DNA of 64,000 bases from Caproicibacter sp046707225 (GCF_046707225.1 NZ_JBJKOP010000036.1:248001-312000), one strand, 5' to 3'. Counted from the first letter of the stretch, positions 40,330 through 49,588 are shown. Notes: a model not told the origin generated them from the letters alone. Program-made: numbers and translations.

Positions 40330-40692
40330 TCAGTTGGCGGAGATGTTTTTTGTAACAACGACGTCGCTGCCAAGTCCAAGAACATTGTGGATCACCGTCT
40401 GGCCGATTGAAACAGGAGCCGTCAGCTTTGCCTTTTTGATTTCGTCCATTACATCGAAAATCCGACTCTTTGGTACGGGACTGGACAGTCGGACGCTTGC
40501 TAACGGAAGAACGCCGCCTTCCAGCAGAACGGAAGAGGCAATATTCCGGACCGGGTTGACCAGTTCCTGACGCACATATTCCTGACCGCGTTGACATCCC
40601 GCTCCCTGGACGGAGATGATTTTCCCTTCTTCCAATTCCGCTGAGATTTCACATCCGTTGGGACAGATGATGCACACAAACTTTTTCAGCAT
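40330..40692 (-). CDS. DUF1667-domain protein
   Basis: 120 residues. The N-terminus has CIICPNGCE (CxxC..C) and GAGCQRGQEY, four cysteines that could bind iron-sulphur or zinc, and the rest matches the DUF1667 pattern ending in DVVVTKNI. In Clostridia this family is normally the third gene after a GlpA-like oxidoreductase and a FAD oxidoreductase, as here, and is thought to be a subunit or electron-transfer partner. It overlaps the FAD oxidoreductase gene by seven bases; GGAGGTG is the RBS. Confidence 0.85.
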   Translation of the reverse strand: MLKKFVCIICPNGCEISAELEEGKIISVQGAGCQRGQEYVRQELVNPVRNIASSVLLEGGVLPLASVRLSSPVPKSRIFDVMDEIKKAKLTAPVSIGQTVIHNVLGLGSDVVVTKNISAN

Positions 40693-41921
40693 AATGCTCG
40701 CACCTCCAGGTCTCCGTTCCCGGAGAGAGATTCCTGCCTGACGGGAATCCGAATCATTTCTGCGGGAATGGCCTTTTTTATTTTTTTGCTCTGTATGACC
40801 TTACCGTTCTGAAGAATCTGAATTTCACACCCGATAAGCGGCCGGTTAACCCGCAAAGACAGGGTGAAGCCTTCTTTGCCGCTGATTTTTTGCGGAACGG
40901 TATGGTTGATGTTTCCGCCCGTCAGAATTCTCAGTTGGTTTTCCGGCAGACCGCTGGTTTTGATGTATTCGGCAACGGAATCCGCGAGATGTTCCGCCTC
41001 CAATGATACGAAATCCACCAGGTCGTGGACATGCAGAACGTTGCCGGCGGCAAAAACTCCTTCCACACTGGTCCGGCAGAATTCATCCACTACCGCTCCT
41101 TTCGTTCGGGGATCCAGTTCGACGCCGGCCTGCAGGGAAAGCTCGTTTTCCGGAATTAGGCCAACGGAAAGAATCAGGGTATCGCAGGCGAAATCCTGTT
41201 CCGTACCGGGGATTGGTTTCAGCTTTTCATCCACCTGAGACACCGTAACACCGGTCAGGCGTGTTTTCCCATGGATATCCGTAACTGTTTTGCTCAGGTA
41301 AAGCGGAATGCCGTAGTCGTCCAGACATTGGTGGATGTTTCGCGGCAGGCCGCTCGGATAGGGTTGAATTTCAAAAACGGCGGAAACTTCAGCGCCTTCC
41401 AGCTTCAGACGCCTTGCCATGATCATGCCGATATCTCCGGAGCCCAGGATAACGGCTTTCTTACCGATCATCCGGTTATGCAGGTTAATGTAGGACTGCG
41501 CGACTCCGGCGGTGAATACCCCGGCGGGCCGCTCGCCCGGAATCGCCAGTGCCCCGCGCGTGCGTTCCCTGCAGCCCATTGCAAGAACCACTGCTTTCGC
41601 CTCAAAATGTGTGAACCCTTCGCGGCTTACCGCTGTGACGATTCTGTCCGGAGTGAGGGACAAAACGGAAGTCCCGGTGAGAATCTGGATATTCTCTTTT
41701 TCCGCTTCGTCCAAAAACCTCTGCGCATATTCCGGGCCGCTGAGTGTTTTATGGAACCTGGTGAGGCCGAATCCGTCGTGGATACACTGTTTCAGGATGC
41801 CGCCGGCAGTATCCTCGCGCTCGAGAATCAGGATGTCCCTGATGCCTCTTCGGCAGAGTTCAACCGCCGCGGCGAGCCCGGCGGGGCCGCCTCCGATGAT
41901 GACTACGTCTTTCTTTTTCAA
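40686..41921 (-). CDS. FAD/NAD-dependent oxidoreductase (GlpB/NADH-oxidase-like)
   Basis: 411 residues. FAD-binding Rossmann motif VVIIGGGPAGLAAAVEL directly at the N-terminus, second dinucleotide motif KAVILGSGDIGMIMARRL near residue 155, and the FAD/NAD-linked GVFAAGNVLHVHDLVD motif near 285. The fold is the pyridine nucleotide-disulphide oxidoreductase type without the redox CxxxxC. Start is TTG 41921 with AAGGTG six bases upstream; a longer frame up to 42011 runs into the upstream gene and has no RBS. Middle gene of the operon; likely passes electrons between GlpA-like dehydrogenase and NAD. Confidence 0.87.
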   Translation of the reverse strand: MKKKDVVIIGGGPAGLAAAVELCRRGIRDILILEREDTAGGILKQCIHDGFGLTRFHKTLSGPEYAQRFLDEAEKENIQILTGTSVLSLTPDRIVTAVSREGFTHFEAKAVVLAMGCRERTRGALAIPGERPAGVFTAGVAQSYINLHNRMIGKKAVILGSGDIGMIMARRLKLEGAEVSAVFEIQPYPSGLPRNIHQCLDDYGIPLYLSKTVTDIHGKTRLTGVTVSQVDEKLKPIPGTEQDFACDTLILSVGLIPENELSLQAGVELDPRTKGAVVDEFCRTSVEGVFAAGNVLHVHDLVDFVSLEAEHLADSVAEYIKTSGLPENQLRILTGGNINHTVPQKISGKEGFTLSLRVNRPLIGCEIQILQNGKVIQSKKIKKAIPAEMIRIPVRQESLSGNGDLEVRALC

Positions 41922-41964
41922 GAATAGCACCTTCTTTTCACATATTTTCTCGTCCGAAGTCCGA

Positions 41965-43419
41965 TTAACCCCGGACCTTTCCGGTAAAAATTCTTGAGCT
42001 TTTCCGTTCATAGAGAAGCTCTTCAGGGGGAATTCCCAGTTCCTGCTCGATCAGCTCTGCGACGCGCATCTGGCAGTACCCGCCCTGGCAGCGGCCCATC
42101 ATGGAGCGTGTCCGGTATTTGATTCCGGTCAGCGTATGGACGCCGAGTGGATTATGGATCGCTTGCAGGATGTCCGCCTTCGTAACTTCTTCACAACGGC
42201 AAATCACGTCGCCGTAGTCCGGATCCAGAGCGACCAGATCCTGTTTTCTTTTCTCGCTCTGCAGGGCGAAGCGCTCCAGGCCTTTCCGGCGCGGCTGGAA
42301 TTTCGAATTCGGTTTCAGGTCGGTTCGCTCCGCCATCAGAGAGACTACCGTCCGTGCAATTGGCAAAGCAGCCGTCAGGCCGGGGGATTCAATGCCGATC
42401 AGGTTCATCGCCTGTGGGGCGACATCGTCCCGCACCTCGATCTTGAAGTCCTGAATGACGCCGTTTTTATCCACCCATTTCGGAAGAATGCCGGAGTAGT
42501 TTCTAATATAATCCGCTCTGTGAATGCAGGGCCAGAGCTCGGAGGCGCTTTGAGCCAGAAAATCGATACTTTTCTGCGGAACCCCATAATAGGTGAAATT
42601 CGTCACGTTTTCCGCATTCGGGCCGACAATGACGTTCCCGTCTACCGTCGGCGTTACATGAACCCCCATATAGGTATTGCTGGGAACGGGGTAAACGGGC
42701 ATCGGAAGCAAGGAACCGGTTTTTTTGTCAAGGATGATATAGTCGCCCTTCGACCCAACAATCCGGTAGCCCGTGATACCAAGCATATTGGAAATACTGC
42801 CGCATCCCAGTCCTGCACAGTTGACAATCCAGCGCGTACGGAAAATTCCTTCCGTTGTAGTGACCGTGTAGGTTTGATCCGTATTTCTGCGGATCGCTGT
42901 CACCTCATGTCCAAAGAAAAAAGAAGCCCCATTCAAAGCCGCGTTTTCGGCAAGCGCGATGGTGTACCGGAACGGGTCGACGATGCCACTGTTTGAGGAA
43001 AACAGGGCAAACTCACCTTGAACGGCGGGTACCAGTTCGTGCAGGCGCTTCCGGTCGATCAGAGATAGCCCACGGACCCCGTTCCGCTTTCCCTGAAGCA
43101 TTGTTTTTTCTAGGTTCTTCATGTCTTCGTCCGTGCTTCCAACCAGCAATTTGCCAGTGCGCCGGAACGGTACGTCCAATTCTTCGGCGACATGATCGAA
43201 TTCCTGGTTGCCCTCCACACACAGCCGTGCCTTCAGGCTGCCGGTATCATAAGCGAAACCTCCGTGTACCACTCCGGAATTCCGACCGCTGGTTTCATTG
43301 CAGACGTCCGGATTTTTTTCCAGAACACCGATTTGCAGTTTATATCTCGTTAATTCCCGAGCGACGGCCGAGCCGACAACGCCGCCTCCAACGATAAGTA
43401 CATCGAATTGCTGTTGCAT
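41965..43419 (-). CDS. GlpA-like FAD-dependent glycerol-3-phosphate/2-hydroxyacid dehydrogenase
   Basis: 484 residues. DAO-fold N-terminus LIVGGGVVGSAVARELTRY, then GRNSGVVHGGFAYDTGSLKA and the substrate-side VNCAGLGC. The C-terminal 80 residues form a BFD-like [2Fe-2S] domain with cysteines in DVICRCEEV and MGRCQGGYCQM. This layout is that of GlpA of anaerobic glycerol-3-phosphate dehydrogenase and of related L-2-hydroxyglutarate oxidases. No glpK, glpF or membrane anchor GlpC lies nearby, so the substrate may be another hydroxyacid. RBS GAGGTG before ATG 43419. Confidence 0.85.
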   Translation of the reverse strand: MQQQFDVLIVGGGVVGSAVARELTRYKLQIGVLEKNPDVCNETSGRNSGVVHGGFAYDTGSLKARLCVEGNQEFDHVAEELDVPFRRTGKLLVGSTDEDMKNLEKTMLQGKRNGVRGLSLIDRKRLHELVPAVQGEFALFSSNSGIVDPFRYTIALAENAALNGASFFFGHEVTAIRRNTDQTYTVTTTEGIFRTRWIVNCAGLGCGSISNMLGITGYRIVGSKGDYIILDKKTGSLLPMPVYPVPSNTYMGVHVTPTVDGNVIVGPNAENVTNFTYYGVPQKSIDFLAQSASELWPCIHRADYIRNYSGILPKWVDKNGVIQDFKIEVRDDVAPQAMNLIGIESPGLTAALPIARTVVSLMAERTDLKPNSKFQPRRKGLERFALQSEKRKQDLVALDPDYGDVICRCEEVTKADILQAIHNPLGVHTLTGIKYRTRSMMGRCQGGYCQMRVAELIEQELGIPPEELLYERKSSRIFTGKVRG

Positions 43420-43443
43420 AATTTTTTCACCTCAATAATAGTG

Positions 43444-43462
43444 GTCCAATGTTTTATAGGAC
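43444..43462. promoter_or_regulatory. candidate operator at the flavoprotein operon promoter
   Basis: GTCCAAT and ATAGGAC are imperfect inverted repeats (six of seven) around GTTTT. The site starts just downstream of the -10 element, where a FadR-type repressor would block transcription. The regulator gene at 39528 is the obvious candidate. Confidence 0.35.
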
Positions 43463-43463
43463 T

Positions 43464-43492
43464 GTTATAGCATATAAATGCATTAATGTAAA
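43464..43492 (-). promoter_or_regulatory. promoter of the GlpA-like operon
   Basis: Minus strand TTTACA (43492-43487), 17-bp spacer, TATAAC (43469-43464), 45 bases before the ATG at 43419. Confidence 0.6.
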
Positions 43493-43838
43493 GATATAAG
43501 CGTATGTTTTATTTAATTTAAATAATTCTAATGCTAATTTATTGTAGTTTACAAAAAAATAGGTACTATGTTTATAAAAACTAAATAATTATATGCTAAA
43601 AATATATATGATTAATATTTATTATTATATGTAAATGATTAATTAGTAAATTTCAGATTAGAATTTTGGGGTTTAGTTTTACACTAAAAAGCGAGGAAAT
43701 AAAGTCTCTATTGGATGGTTGTTATACAAAATCAATAAAAAAAATTAAAATATATCATGAAATATGTTAATAGACAAACTGATATATTAGTATTAACATA
43801 TTAATCGATGAGTGTATTGAAAGAAGGGAAAATCAGAC
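43493..43838. other. AT-rich divergent intergenic region
   Basis: 346 bases, strikingly AT-rich, between the divergent flavoprotein and hexuronate loci. I see no gene. It contains TTAGTATTAACATATTAA (43787-43804), similar to a site before the regulator gene at 49711, and many TATAAT-like words that prevent a confident promoter call. Confidence 0.5.
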
Positions 43839-44327
43839 ATGAGAAATCGTTCGGATAAGAGGATCGCAGGAAATTTCCCGAATCTGTTACTTGAAGTTCC
43901 GGCCCTTTTTGCCGTAAGCGCTTCGTTCATATCGCTGCTCCTGAGATACAGGTTCCTTCCGGAACAGATTCCGGATTTGTTTTGGTCAGGATCGAATACG
44001 GTGTCCAAAAACTATTTGCTGTATCTGTTCGCTTTGCAGGTGGTTTCCTATCTGCTTTTAACGCTGTTTCAAATTCATCCTGAATGGAGAATGTACTCTT
44101 CAAAGCTGCTGCCGATTCTGAAAGAGGAGAAAGCCAGAAAAGCACTTTACCGTTTCAGTACTTTTTCTCTGCTGGCAGTAAAAACCGAAGCACTTTTGAC
44201 CCTGAGTGCAATCGTGATTGGAACGAATCTTGGGAAAAATGTAACAGGGCTGGTACTTGTTATGCTGGCGGTCATGCTGTTCACTCTGATCTTTTTCGAG
44301 ACCGATATGCCAAAGCAGCATGCCTGA
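43839..44327 (+). CDS. small membrane protein, DUF1648/SdpI-like
   Basis: 162 residues with four hydrophobic segments: LEVPALFAVSASFISLLL, LYLFALQVVSYLLLTLF, a central FSLLAVKTEALLTLSAIVIG, and GLVLVMLAVMLFTLIFFE. The YRFLPEQIPDLFWSGSN loop after helix 1 matches the conserved LPxxIPxHW pattern of DUF1648 proteins. Role unknown. It lies first in the hexuronate locus, same strand as the dehydrogenase gene, 58 bases upstream of it. RBS GAAGGGAAAA before ATG 43839. Confidence 0.6.
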   Translation: MRNRSDKRIAGNFPNLLLEVPALFAVSASFISLLLRYRFLPEQIPDLFWSGSNTVSKNYLLYLFALQVVSYLLLTLFQIHPEWRMYSSKLLPILKEEKARKALYRFSTFSLLAVKTEALLTLSAIVIGTNLGKNVTGLVLVMLAVMLFTLIFFETDMPKQHA

Positions 44328-44385
44328 AAGCGCTGCTGTGGCATTGATGGAATATTGTGTCTGTCGTTGTTAGGAGATGTTGAGC

Positions 44386-45408
44386 TTGGATTACAAAGCA
44401 GTCAAAATTAATCAACCGGGTGATCTCGTTATCTCAACGGAGCATTTGCCGGACGAAATCGGTGAAAACGAGGTTTTAATCCGAGTTAGGGCGGCCGGCG
44501 TCTGCGGTTCGGACGTGGGAATTTTCAAGGGAACCAATTCTCTTGCAACCTATCCGCGCATCATTGGACATGAGATTGCAGGAGAGATAGTAAAAACCGG
44601 ATCCGTCTCCGATTCCTTCAAAAAGGGCGACCATGTCGTGATTGACCCGGTCGTCGCCTGCGGTCATTGCTATGCGTGCCGAAAAGGTCAGCCAAACGTT
44701 TGTGAAAACCTGAAGGTCAGGGGTGTCCATGCCGACGGGGGATTTGCCGAGTACATGATTTCACGCAAGGAAAATGTTTATAAGATTTCCGATCGGATCA
44801 GTTTTGAGGAAGCCGCCCTGGTCGAACCGTTTTCCATCGCGGCGCAGGTGATCTGGCGTGGAAAAATCACTTTGGATGACCTGGTGCTGATCAATGGATG
44901 TGGCCCGATCGGACTGATTGTCCTGCAGGCTTGTAAGGTGATCGGAGCCCGGTGCATGGTCAGCGATCTTCTCGATTCCCGGTTAGAGAAGGCGAAGAGT
45001 TTCCATGCGGATTATATTGTGAATCCTTCCCGCCGGAACCTAGAAGAATATGTGATGGAGGTAACACAGGGGCGCGGAGTCAATAAAATCGTCGACGCTG
45101 TCGGTGTGCCTGCTGTTCTGGAACAGGCTGTTCGGATTGCTTCGAATGCAGGTGCAATCATCACACTTGGATTTACCCCGAAGCCGTCCGCTGTCGCGGA
45201 ACTGGATATCACGAAAAAAGAGCTGGAAATTTGCGGTTCCCGCTTGAACAGCCATAAATTTCCGCAGGTGATCGAATGGTTTGAAAAAGGCCTGATTCAA
45301 CCGGGCAAAATGATTTCGCATGAGTTCTTTTTCGAAAATATCCTGGACGCGTTGAAACTGAACGACTCGGAGCCCCAGAATATTTCTAAAATTATTTTGA
45401 AGTTCTGA
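44386..45408 (+). CDS. zinc-dependent MDR alcohol dehydrogenase, LgoD/sorbitol-dehydrogenase-like
   Basis: About 340 residues. Catalytic zinc ligands in AAGVCGSDVGIF and IIGHEIAGEI; structural zinc cysteines in ACGHCYACRKGQPNVCENL; coenzyme loop GCGPIGLIVLQACK. The stretch around the structural zinc and GVHADGGFAEYM resembles RspB and E. coli YjjN (LgoD, L-galactonate 5-dehydrogenase), which supports a sugar-acid substrate that yields tagaturonate or fructuronate. Start TTG 44386 has TAGGAG nine bases upstream; ATG 44377 touches that RBS. Next to a TRAP transporter and mannonate pathway genes. Confidence 0.85.
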   Translation: MDYKAVKINQPGDLVISTEHLPDEIGENEVLIRVRAAGVCGSDVGIFKGTNSLATYPRIIGHEIAGEIVKTGSVSDSFKKGDHVVIDPVVACGHCYACRKGQPNVCENLKVRGVHADGGFAEYMISRKENVYKISDRISFEEAALVEPFSIAAQVIWRGKITLDDLVLINGCGPIGLIVLQACKVIGARCMVSDLLDSRLEKAKSFHADYIVNPSRRNLEEYVMEVTQGRGVNKIVDAVGVPAVLEQAVRIASNAGAIITLGFTPKPSAVAELDITKKELEICGSRLNSHKFPQVIEWFEKGLIQPGKMISHEFFFENILDALKLNDSEPQNISKIILKF

Positions 45409-45453
45409 AGGCGTTTGTGTTTATATTTCTTACAGAAAGAAAGGAAGAGGAAT

Positions 45454-46506
45454 TTGAAAAGGAAATTAGCAAAACTGACAGGTGTGATTCTTTCCGCTTT
45501 GATGGTAGCATCAATCGGAACAGGCTGCTCGGGCAGTGGAGCCGCTTCCAGCGGCACGGGGAGTACGAATGGTTCGACGGCCAACGGCGGTTCCGGCAGC
45601 GCCAAGTACACGCTCCTTTTTCAAACAACGACAAACGAGGACGACCCCTGGACCAAGGCCGCGGAGAAATTTGCCGACACGGTGAAGGAGAAGTCCAATG
45701 GGCAGATCGATGTCAAGGTATACCCGAACAATCAACTCGGTTCCGAGACCGACGTTATCCAGGGGATTCAGAACGGAACGGCGGATATGATAACCACAGG
45801 CGAATCCCTTCAGAAATGGGCACCGCTTGCGGCAATGGTCGCCGTTCCCTATCTGGTGCATGACACGGACAGCCTGAACAAACTGGCAACCGGCCCAATC
45901 GGGAAAGAAATCGAGGACGAGATTGCCCAGAAGGCGGGCATGTACTGCCTGACGTATTTTGTCCGCGGACCCCGTGAGCTGACCGCGAACAAAGAAATCA
46001 AAACTCCGGCCGACATGAAGGGGATCCGCCTGAGAATTCCGAACGCGCCTCTTTATATCAAACCCTGGGAGGCCGCCGGTGCGAAACCCACCCCGATGGC
46101 GCTGACGGAAGTATTTACGGCCCTGCAGCAGAATACGATCGACGCCCAGGAAAATCCCCTCGCGATGATCAAATCAAACAACTTCCAGGAAGTGCAGAAA
46201 TACTGCATGCTGACGGACCATGTCAGAAGCTGGATCTATGTTACGATCGGCAAAAAGAAATTCGACTCCATGCCTGCGGACCTCCAGAAGGTTGTAAAGG
46301 ATGCCGCAGCTGAAATGCAGACCTATGAAAACCAGTTGTTTGAGCAGAATGAGAAAGACGATCGCGCCTGGTTGGAGCAGAAGGGCATGAAATTCGTCGA
46401 CGTCGATCAGGCTGCTTTTGAAAAAGCGATGACGCCCGGCGTTCTTTCCACGCTGAACGACGAGCAGAAAAAAGTGTACAACGAAATCAAATCGACGATT
46501 CATTAA
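45454..46506 (+). CDS. dctP: TRAP transporter substrate-binding protein DctP
   Basis: Lipoprotein of about 350 residues: signal MKRKLAKLTGVILSALMVAS ending at a GC-S-G lipobox, followed by a Gly/Ser/Thr linker to about residue 50. DctP-family features are the NQLGSETDVIQGIQNGTADM segment, the substrate Arg region GPRELTANKEIKTPADMKG, RIPNAP, and GAKPTPMALTEVFTALQQNTIDAQENP. The neighbours (mannonate dehydratase, oxidoreductases) suggest hexuronates or hexonates as cargo. TTG 45454 is chosen with GGAAGAGG upstream. Confidence 0.92.
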   Translation: MKRKLAKLTGVILSALMVASIGTGCSGSGAASSGTGSTNGSTANGGSGSAKYTLLFQTTTNEDDPWTKAAEKFADTVKEKSNGQIDVKVYPNNQLGSETDVIQGIQNGTADMITTGESLQKWAPLAAMVAVPYLVHDTDSLNKLATGPIGKEIEDEIAQKAGMYCLTYFVRGPRELTANKEIKTPADMKGIRLRIPNAPLYIKPWEAAGAKPTPMALTEVFTALQQNTIDAQENPLAMIKSNNFQEVQKYCMLTDHVRSWIYVTIGKKKFDSMPADLQKVVKDAAAEMQTYENQLFEQNEKDDRAWLEQKGMKFVDVDQAAFEKAMTPGVLSTLNDEQKKVYNEIKSTIH

Positions 46507-46524
46507 GACAAGATTAACGGATGG

Positions 46525-46554
46525 AGCCGGTCCATGATTTACGGCGGACCGGCT
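46525..46554 (+). other. intra-operon hairpin between dctP and dctQ
   Basis: AGCCGGTCC (46525-46533) and GGACCGGCT (46546-46554) form a perfect nine-base-pair stem with a 12-base loop, 19 bases after dctP. No T-tract follows at once, so it more likely stabilises the dctP message or causes partial termination, giving more binding protein than permease. Confidence 0.55.
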
Positions 46555-46586
46555 TGTATTAAAGTATGACTGCAAAGGATTGACTT

Positions 46587-47075
46587 ATGGAAAAAACAAA
46601 AAAAATTTTAGATCGGGTCTTTGGAGTCGTTTCCATTCTTTGCCTTTTGGGGTTGATTTTTACTGTGTTGATTCAGATTATCAGCAGAACATTCCTTCCG
46701 CAATCTCCGTCCTGGACGGAAGAAGTATCCCGTTTCTTTTTTATCAGCGGGGTCCTGTACACAACCGGCATGGCGAAAGGAGCAAACGCCTATGTGAATG
46801 TTGATATTCTGGAACAGAAACTGAATCCGAACGCAAAAAAAGCTTATCTAGTTATTATTGACCTGCTGGTTATGGCGTTTGCCCTAATATTTTTCTATGA
46901 ATCGATTGGATTCACGCAGTCAGGCGCGACTTTTGTCGCGGACACGATCCCCCTTACCATGAACTATATTTATTTTGGAACGATGGCATCCGGCTTTTTG
47001 ATGGCGTTGTATACGCTGTTTGACATTGTTTTTATCTTGACCGACAAAAAAGAAAAGGAGGGTGATGCCAAATGA
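46587..47075 (+). CDS. dctQ: TRAP transporter small permease DctQ
   Basis: 162 residues with four membrane helices (about 10-32, 48-65, 86-110, 126-150). The family signature SWTEEVSRFFFISGVLYTT near residue 45 is present. Forms the membrane complex with DctM. RBS AAAGGATTG before ATG 46587. Its stop overlaps the start of dctM by four bases. Confidence 0.92.
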   Translation: MEKTKKILDRVFGVVSILCLLGLIFTVLIQIISRTFLPQSPSWTEEVSRFFFISGVLYTTGMAKGANAYVNVDILEQKLNPNAKKAYLVIIDLLVMAFALIFFYESIGFTQSGATFVADTIPLTMNYIYFGTMASGFLMALYTLFDIVFILTDKKEKEGDAK

Positions 47076-48355
47076 TGGTAGTAATGCTTTTTGTGGCTTT
47101 CCTGATTTTTGTCATGATCGGTGTGCCGATCGCGTTCTGCCTTGGCCTCTCTTCCGTTCTGTATCTGGTGACTACCGGAATTCCACTCTCAATCGTTCCA
47201 CAGAAATTGTATTCCGGAATCGATAATTTCGTTTTGATTTGCATCCCGGGTTTTATTCTTGCCGGTAATCTGATGAATACGGGTGGAATCACAAAAAGGA
47301 TCGTGACGTTCAGCAATGCTCTGTTTGGCCGTCTGACGGGCGGGCTGGCGATGGCCGACGTGGGAGCTTCCATGATTTTTGCTGGAATTTCAGGAACGGC
47401 CGCGGCTGACTGTGCAAGCATCGGAGGAATTTTGATTCCCGCTCTGGTTGACGACGGCTATGACGCGGATTTCGCTTCCGCCTTGACTGCAAGCGCTTCG
47501 ACGCTTGGCCCGATCATTCCTCCCAGTGTTCCGATGATCGTTGCGGGTACGGTTGCAAGCCTGTCTGTCAGCAAATTGTTCGCTGTCGGCATCTTTCCAG
47601 GCTTGATTCTTGCCGTTGCGCTTTGCACTCTTTCCTATGTTATTTGTAAAAAGAGGAATTATCCAAAAGGCGAAAAAACCTCTTTGAAATACATCTTTCA
47701 TACGCTGCGTGCGGCAATCTGGGCGATTCTTCTGGTTGTATTAATCCTCTTCCTGATTCTGAGCGGCGTGTGCACGCCCACAGAGGCGTCTATTATCGCG
47801 GTGATTTACGCGTTGGTGGTTGGGCTTTTCATTTACCGTGACCTGCATCTGAAGGATTTACCTAAAATTTTCATCGAAAGCATGATTGCGACAGCATCTA
47901 TTGAACTTCTGGTGGGAATCGCAAATTTGTTTGCGTGGATTTTGACCCGCGAACAGGTTCCGCAGATGGTTGCAAGCGGTATCCTGAGTCTGACTTCAAA
48001 CAAATTCATCGTTTTGCTACTCATTAACGTCCTGCTGCTGTTCGTGGGGACCTTTATGGATACGACCGTTGCGATTATCATTCTGATGCCGATTCTGCTG
48101 CCTGTCGCGACATCTGTAGGGGTTGACCCGATTCAGTTTACCTTGATTGTGGTCCTGAACCTGGTAATTGGTTTGACCACGCCTCCGGTTGGTATCTGCC
48201 TGTTTATCTCTTCCTCCATCGGGAAGGTATCGCTCGCGAAAATCACCAGACAGGTCATGCCGTTCCTGGTTGTCAGCTTAGGTGTTCTGATGCTGATCAC
48301 TTATGTGCCTCAGCTTTACATGTGGATCATTCCTTTGCTTTTCCCTGCGGGGTAG
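47072..48355 (+). CDS. dctM: TRAP transporter large permease DctM
   Basis: 427 residues and about twelve helices, the sodium-driven transport subunit. Family motifs are IPGFILAGNLMNTGG, GASMIFAGISGTAAADCASI, SASTLGPIIPPSVPMIV and, in the second half, LLFVGTFMDTTVAIIILMPI with LTTPPVGICLFI near the C-terminus. ATG 47072 overlaps the dctQ stop. Completes dctPQM; about 160 bases then lead to mannonate dehydratase. Confidence 0.95.
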   Translation: MMVVMLFVAFLIFVMIGVPIAFCLGLSSVLYLVTTGIPLSIVPQKLYSGIDNFVLICIPGFILAGNLMNTGGITKRIVTFSNALFGRLTGGLAMADVGASMIFAGISGTAAADCASIGGILIPALVDDGYDADFASALTASASTLGPIIPPSVPMIVAGTVASLSVSKLFAVGIFPGLILAVALCTLSYVICKKRNYPKGEKTSLKYIFHTLRAAIWAILLVVLILFLILSGVCTPTEASIIAVIYALVVGLFIYRDLHLKDLPKIFIESMIATASIELLVGIANLFAWILTREQVPQMVASGILSLTSNKFIVLLLINVLLLFVGTFMDTTVAIIILMPILLPVATSVGVDPIQFTLIVVLNLVIGLTTPPVGICLFISSSIGKVSLAKITRQVMPFLVVSLGVLMLITYVPQLYMWIIPLLFPAG

Positions 48356-48514
48356 CATTTGGGATGAAAGCGGCATTCTGCTTTGAATTTTACAAAACGG
48401 CTGATTTCAGCGGAGCGCCGTCCTGAAAAAGGTTTATACTGCCAGCTGTTCCGACATTTCCTTTTGCCGGATCGTCTGTTCATAGAATCTATCAGATTGG
48501 AGTACTAGTAACTT

Positions 48515-49588
48515 ATGGAAATGACAATGAGATGGTTTGGAACCGGTTACGATTCCGTCACGTTGGAGCAAATTCGGCAAGTCCCGGGGGTTCAGGGCGT
48601 CGTTGCGACTCTGTATGGGACCAAGCCCGGAGAGATTTGGTCGGTTGAGGCAATCCGGTCGATGAAAAAGCAAGTGGAAGACTGCGGCCTGCGTGTCAGC
48701 GGAATCGAAAGTGTAAATATTCACGATGCAATCAAAGCGGGGACGCCGGAACGGGACAAGTATATTCAAAATTACATTACAACGTTGGATCATCTCGGTC
48801 AGGAAGGGATTCGTCTTGTTTGTTACAACTTTATGCCTGTTTTTGACTGGACCAGGTCGGACCTTGCGAAGCGGAATACTGACGGATCCACGACAATGAG
48901 CTATGATCAGGAAATGATTGACAGGATCAATCCGGATGAAGCGTTTGAATCCATTAACAGGAATTCCAACGGATTTGTAATGCCGGGCTGGGAACCGGAA
49001 CGGATGACTGAGATTAAAAAGCTTTTTGAGCTGTACCGGAACGTTGGCGAAGAAACCCTGTTTGCAAACTTGAAATATTTTCTGGAAGCAATCATGCCCG
49101 TGTGCGAGAAATATGACATCAAGATGGCAATTCATCCGGACGATCCCGCGTGGCCGGTATTCGGTCTTGCCCGAATCATGACCAATAAGAAAAATCTTTT
49201 GCGGCTGATTCACATGGTGGACCATCCCTGCAACGGGATAACGCTTTGCACCGGCTCCCTGGGCTCTAACCCCCAAAACGATATTCCGGATATGATCTAC
49301 GCGCTGGAAGGCCATATCTATTTTGCACATGTACGCAACCTGAAACATAACGGACCCGGACGCTTTGAAGAAACTGCGCATTTATCTTCCTGCGGTTCCA
49401 TTGATATGTATGAAGTCATGAAGGCGCTGTACGAAACCGGATTTAACGGCGTGATTCGCCCTGACCACGGAAGGGCCATTTGGGGAGAGGTCTCCATGCC
49501 GGGCTACGGCCTTTACGACCGTGCACTGGGAGTGGCTTATCTGAATGGCCTTTGGGAGAGTATTGAAAAATCCGCTTGCGGACGCTGA
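48515..49588 (+). CDS. uxuA: mannonate dehydratase UxuA
   Basis: Converts D-mannonate to 2-keto-3-deoxy-gluconate in hexuronate breakdown. 357 residues, the usual length of the shorter Firmicutes form. Signatures: RWFGTGYDSVTLEQIRQVPG, the LVCYNFMPVFDWTR segment, IHPDDPAWPVFGL metal site, GITLCTGSLGSNP, FAHVRN and GVIRPDHGR, with His, Cys and Asp metal ligands conserved. The GGAG upstream is 12 bases from ATG 48515, rather far, so initiation may be modest. A large antisense frame here is a codon-bias shadow. Confidence 0.94.
   Translation: MEMTMRWFGTGYDSVTLEQIRQVPGVQGVVATLYGTKPGEIWSVEAIRSMKKQVEDCGLRVSGIESVNIHDAIKAGTPERDKYIQNYITTLDHLGQEGIRLVCYNFMPVFDWTRSDLAKRNTDGSTTMSYDQEMIDRINPDEAFESINRNSNGFVMPGWEPERMTEIKKLFELYRNVGEETLFANLKYFLEAIMPVCEKYDIKMAIHPDDPAWPVFGLARIMTNKKNLLRLIHMVDHPCNGITLCTGSLGSNPQNDIPDMIYALEGHIYFAHVRNLKHNGPGRFEETAHLSSCGSIDMYEVMKALYETGFNGVIRPDHGRAIWGEVSMPGYGLYDRALGVAYLNGLWESIEKSACGR

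Noticed and set aside
48434..49381. 315-codon open frame antisense to uxuA
   Set aside because: It mirrors the codon pattern of a clear mannonate dehydratase and has no RBS or recognisable family.
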